Assembly: GCA_023384135.1 (NCBI GenBank)
Contig: JAHDXS010000001.1
Coordinates: 1 to 64,000 of the forward strand
Length of the DNA: 64,000 bases
Reading direction: 5' to 3'
From: Alphaproteobacteria bacterium
Lineage (GTDB): Bacteria > Pseudomonadota > Alphaproteobacteria > Micavibrionales > Micavibrionaceae
Below the pieces are notes generated by a model. It was given only the letters and a program-made list of their open reading frames with translations, was not told the origin of the DNA and made no database searches. Made by a program: the position numbers and the translations under genes. Of the stretch, positions 60,771 to 64,000 are shown in pieces (position 1 is the stretch's first letter; each line of letters starts with the position of its first letter).

Positions 60771-63458
60771 TCACGTCAGGGTCATACTGGGGTAGACGGC
60801 CTTGCGGCTGCGTTCGATCTGGTCCTTCATCATCGCTCCCAGCTCCGCCGGGGTCACGGGATCGGCCGCCAGCAAATCGTCCAGACTGTCCATGCCCTCG
60901 CGCACGTCCTTGTCTTCCAGCCCCGCCGAGCCCTTAAGCGTCTCGAACCAGCTGCGGCGCGAATCCTCTTTCCCGTCCAGCAGATAGGCGATCAGGATCA
61001 GTCCTTCAAGGTTGGTAATCGTCTCGCGGCTCAGCCCGACCTGATCGAGCGCCTCGTCGAGATTTATCTTATAAAGTTCCGCATCGCCGCCGTTCAGCCG
61101 CGCATTCTCTTCGATGGCCGTATCCAGAGCCATGCGGATGTCGGGATTGATCCGCAGTTCCGCCCCCAGATTATGCGAGGAGAGCGCCGTGTAGCCCAGA
61201 ATATCGAGATCGACGGAATTCATGACGTTCCGCGCGGCCAGCATGACGCCCCCGGCCTGCACGTGCTCGTCCGCGAAGATGACATGCTCGCCCTCGCCGA
61301 AGACGCTGTAATCGTAGAAGGGCTGGGAGGTGAGCCGTTCGAGCGTACCCGCCGTCGTGCGCGTCGCGCGGTCGCTCGCCAGCGCCATCAAGGGGCGGTC
61401 GGCGGCAAAGCCGATGTGCAGATCCGGGTGCCGGGACTTCATCGCGGCGTTGAGGCGCTTGGTCAGCTCCTCCGTATAGGCCATGACCATATAGTTGATA
61501 TTGACGCCCGGGCGCGTGTGGTCTTTCACGGGGTTGGAAATATGCACCGTGATGGGTGTCTTCGCGCTTTCTCCGCCCAATTTCTGCGCCACATTGTCCG
61601 CGATCTTTTCGACGACCGCGTCGGTCAGCCAGGCATCCGTCACCGAACGAGCCGCCAGCATGCGGATTTCGTCAGGCGCGGTCTTCCGCCACGGATCGAA
61701 CTGCCCGTCAAGAAACTTTCCGCGCTTGGCCAGATGCCGCCATTCCAGAAGGCGCTCCTCGGCCGAGTCATCGACATAAAGACTCCGCTCGACCAAGGGC
61801 ACTTCGGTCTCGAAATTGTCGGTGACGATCTTGAACGGCTCGCCCGCAGCGAACGGGCGGCGGTGCTCGAACACGTGGCCTTTCTTCTCGGCGATGACCC
61901 TCAGGAGTGAGGCCTTGTGCGTGTTATAAAACTGATTGAGCCTCTCCATCACGTCGCCGGTCAGCGTGCCAAGGAACTCGTCCTCCACCAGCGCCGCTTC
62001 AATAATTTGTAGCCCCGCCCCGTTATCGTATTTCGCGATCGGCCGCCCCGACTCCGGGTCAAGGAAGGTGATCTCGTGCATAACGGAGGCGATCTTGTCG
62101 AAGTTCGGGATCTGCGCGGCGAGATCGTCGTCGGTCGGCATGTGGGCCGTCTTGCCCTCTGTCGATTTATGAAAGATTTCAAGGATCGCGCGGACATTGC
62201 GGATCTCCATCTTGCCCTTGTCCAGCTCGACCCGCGCCTCGACGGGCTTCGTTCGGTCTGCCGAGCGGCCATCCAGAATTTTGACCTTGATATTTTTGCC
62301 CGCGCCGTGAATGAGCAGCGAGGCGACTTGCCGCGCCGACTCCCTGTGCCCCTGAATCATTTCGGTCTCAAGGCTCTCGCGCAACGTGTCGATGCCGGGG
62401 ATGCCGTCGCCCAGCGCACGCTCGGCGATCCGGCGCTGCGCCTCATCGAAAGGCGTATGGACGTATAGAAGACTCAGCGATGATCCCTTTTCAGTCAGCG
62501 CAGCGACATGATGCGGGTGAATGATGCTCGTGCTGTCAACGAACACGTTGGGAAGGTTGTCGCTTTCGGCCAGAGAAACGATCGTGGACCATTGCTTGCG
62601 CTTGATCATGTTCAGTTCGTCTTCGGTAATCCGCCCGTAAAGCTTTCGGTGATCGGGATCCGACAGATCGCCTTCGCCGTTCATGGTGTGCGGGTCGAGG
62701 ACCAGCGGGCGGAAAATATCCTTGTTGACGCGGATATAGCTCTGCTCGTTCTCATTTAAAAAGCCGAGCGTCCGGCGGCTGAGCTGGGTCTTGCCCGCGC
62801 CCTGTCCACCGCTGACATGAATATGTTTATGGGGCTTGTTGCGGGGATCGGGAATTTCCTCAAGGCCGGGCTCGCCCATGATGATCAGGGAATCGATTGC
62901 GCTGTCCACGTGCCTCTGGACGATCAAATTGGCCTCGCGGTTGTAGAAAAACGACACGGCGAGTTCATGCGTCAGGCGCCGCGTGTCCGCCTCGTCGAAT
63001 TCGCACATGCCGAGATCCTGCCGCAGCGCGATCAGGCGGCGGATCTGATGAACCGTGTCATAGACTTCGTTTGGCTCGTCGGGGCGCGCCACCCCGTCAA
63101 ATTCATGCTCAACAGCTTTGGCAACATCGGTAAGCATTCGGGCGTAATAGGGGGTGAGTTCCTCATTGACGATATCGATATTCTCGACGCTAAACGCCCG
63201 GACCTTTTCGGCGATTTCCAGGAAACGTGCGTCATCATCGATTTTAAAACCGAAGGGCACGAGCGCAGCGACCCACTGCGAAACCAGCCGCTCGGGCTTA
63301 AGCCGAATCAGTTCGGGCACATCTAGGCCGCTGGCCTGATGCATCTGAGCCATAAGTTTGAAATCGACGGGTTCGAGCGTGTTCTCGGGCCGGAAAATCG
63401 TATATTTTCCCTGATCCTGAACTGCTTCATCGAACAAAGAGGCCAGCGCGTAAGCCAT
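60771..63458 (-). CDS. 895-aa protein with a zeta-toxin-like kinase domain
   Basis: Residues 205-400 form a zeta-toxin/P-loop kinase: HIHVSGGQGAGKTQLSRRTL with Walker A at 217-224, RVNKDIFRPLVLDP, DSTSIIHPHHVAALTE, and QGHRESARQ. Classic zeta toxins are about 290 residues and phosphorylate UDP-N-acetylglucosamine, blocking cell-wall synthesis. Here the domain sits inside a much larger protein, with a 200-residue helical N-terminal part and about 490 residues after it whose fold I do not recognise (NYMVMAYTEELTKRL, GEGEHVIFADEHVQAGG). A full toxin role is therefore uncertain. Confidence 0.8.
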   Translation of the reverse strand: MAYALASLFDEAVQDQGKYTIFRPENTLEPVDFKLMAQMHQASGLDVPELIRLKPERLVSQWVAALVPFGFKIDDDARFLEIAEKVRAFSVENIDIVNEELTPYYARMLTDVAKAVEHEFDGVARPDEPNEVYDTVHQIRRLIALRQDLGMCEFDEADTRRLTHELAVSFFYNREANLIVQRHVDSAIDSLIIMGEPGLEEIPDPRNKPHKHIHVSGGQGAGKTQLSRRTLGFLNENEQSYIRVNKDIFRPLVLDPHTMNGEGDLSDPDHRKLYGRITEDELNMIKRKQWSTIVSLAESDNLPNVFVDSTSIIHPHHVAALTEKGSSLSLLYVHTPFDEAQRRIAERALGDGIPGIDTLRESLETEMIQGHRESARQVASLLIHGAGKNIKVKILDGRSADRTKPVEARVELDKGKMEIRNVRAILEIFHKSTEGKTAHMPTDDDLAAQIPNFDKIASVMHEITFLDPESGRPIAKYDNGAGLQIIEAALVEDEFLGTLTGDVMERLNQFYNTHKASLLRVIAEKKGHVFEHRRPFAAGEPFKIVTDNFETEVPLVERSLYVDDSAEERLLEWRHLAKRGKFLDGQFDPWRKTAPDEIRMLAARSVTDAWLTDAVVEKIADNVAQKLGGESAKTPITVHISNPVKDHTRPGVNINYMVMAYTEELTKRLNAAMKSRHPDLHIGFAADRPLMALASDRATRTTAGTLERLTSQPFYDYSVFGEGEHVIFADEHVQAGGVMLAARNVMNSVDLDILGYTALSSHNLGAELRINPDIRMALDTAIEENARLNGGDAELYKINLDEALDQVGLSRETITNLEGLILIAYLLDGKEDSRRSWFETLKGSAGLEDKDVREGMDSLDDLLAADPVTPAELGAMMKDQIERSRKAVYPSMTLT

Positions 63459-63762
63459 GACGAACCGAACGACCCTTAATTAATCACCCTAAAAACCCAA
63501 AACCGCCCGTATCCGCAAGGGATGCAGGCTTTGAAAGTCTCAAAAATTGCGGGTTAAGTCATTGATAAACAGTGCATTCCCGCTTTTATAATTTTCCCTA
63601 TTATATACATCCGCCCCGCAAAACTCCAGAGAATTCCGGGAAGAAACGGCCCGAACGGCCAGAAAATGCTTCTTCCCCCGGGCCGCATCCGATAGCATGA
63701 AACGGCATCAGAAAACATAAGCCTGCGGCCCGCAAAGACGGCTGCGGTGCCCTGCGAGAACC
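63459..63762 (+). promoter_or_regulatory. Divergent intergenic region between the zeta-domain gene and dnaE
   Basis: These 304 bases hold no gene. They contain a clear AT-rich core (TTTTATAATTTTCCCTATTATATAC, 63593-63617) suitable for the -10 regions of divergent promoters, with TGCATT (63573-63578) and an 18-base spacer to TATAAT (63597-63602) as the best guess for dnaE. Confidence 0.4.
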
Positions 63763-64000
63763 ATGACGGAATCCGGATTCATACACCTGCACGTCCACTC
63801 GGCCTATTCGTTGGCCGAGGGCGCGATTCCGGTCAAGGATCTGATTAAGAAATGCGTGGCCGGCGGGATGCCCGCCGTGGCCGTGACCGATACGAACAAC
63901 CTGTTCGGCGCGATGGAGTTCGCCACCGAGGCCGCCAAGGCCGGTGTGCAGCCCATCATCGGCGTTCAGCTCACGGTCGGTGCGAACGGGGAACAGATTG
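63763..64000 (+). CDS. dnaE: DNA polymerase III alpha subunit, N-terminal part (runs off window)
   Basis: The first 79 codons are visible. They give the N-terminal PHP domain of DnaE: GFIHLHVHSAYSLAEGAIPV with the metal-site HLHVHS, KDLIKKCVAGGMPAVAVTDTNNLFGAMEF, and QPIIGVQL. DnaE is the catalytic replicative polymerase. Its position after lolC-lolD is conserved in Alphaproteobacteria; here the zeta-domain gene intervenes on the other strand. Confidence 0.95.
   Translation, partial: MTESGFIHLHVHSAYSLAEGAIPVKDLIKKCVAGGMPAVAVTDTNNLFGAMEFATEAAKAGVQPIIGVQLTVGANGEQI

Overview
The window is about 57-60% GC by eye and has two parts: roughly 37 kb of an integrated mobile element, then 27 kb of ordinary chromosome. 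The chromosomal gene order coaX, RNase J, DUF1467, proS, lolC, lolD, dnaE (53.8-64.0 kb) is typical of Alphaproteobacteria, so the host is most likely an alphaproteobacterium. I cannot fix the genus from the sequence.

Mobile element (1 to about 36,890). The right end is a tyrosine integrase (35,281-36,600) facing a 3' tRNA-Lys(UUU) fragment at 36,841-36,890 that lacks its 5' half. This is the usual scar of integration into a tRNA 3' end. The intact tRNA and the left end lie outside the window. From left to right the element carries the following. (i) A resolvase tail, a small unknown gene, and a non-coding stretch packed with GC-rich inverted repeats (1,043-1,440). (ii) A defence island: a five-gene operon of a ribbon-helix-helix regulator, a PaeR7I/XhoI-type methyltransferase and endonuclease, a catalytically dead long prokaryotic Argonaute and a PD-(D/E)XK nuclease (1,602-7,641); a divergently placed XRE/ImmA pair (7,666-8,943); and a CBASS operon of patatin phospholipase, CD-NTase and a stand-alone E2-like protein with a SEC-C zinc motif (9,181-12,151). 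(iii) A block that looks like a conjugation leading region: ParB-like, DUF2958, a GIY-YIG-like protein, a frameshifted neighbour and ArdC antirestriction protein (12,420-17,783), two of whose genes share a hairpin-containing leader. (iv) A 2,306-residue RTX protein with no secretion genes beside it. (v) A leftward mobilisation block: membrane protein, two von Willebrand A-like secreted proteins, VirD4/TraG coupling protein, large serine recombinase, MobC, relaxase. No type IV secretion channel genes are visible, so it looks mobilisable rather than self-transmissible.

Chromosome (about 36,900 to 64,000). This holds small secreted or membrane proteins of unknown role, glnA, tRNA-His, rpsD with a good promoter and terminator, trmJ, a pair of tandem paralogous secreted proteins, a pentapeptide-repeat membrane protein, a histone H1-like lysine/alanine protein, a LysE exporter, an AT-rich orphan membrane gene, thiC with a TPP riboswitch, a SCO1/SenC copper chaperone, a CHAP amidase-like lipoprotein, a histidine-rich protein, and then the conserved coaX-to-dnaE run, interrupted by an 895-residue protein with a zeta-toxin kinase domain.

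How the parts fit: the element brings cargo that protects the host from phage (restriction, Argonaute, CBASS) together with functions that would help the element enter a new cell (ArdC, ParB-like) and move by using a helper conjugation apparatus.
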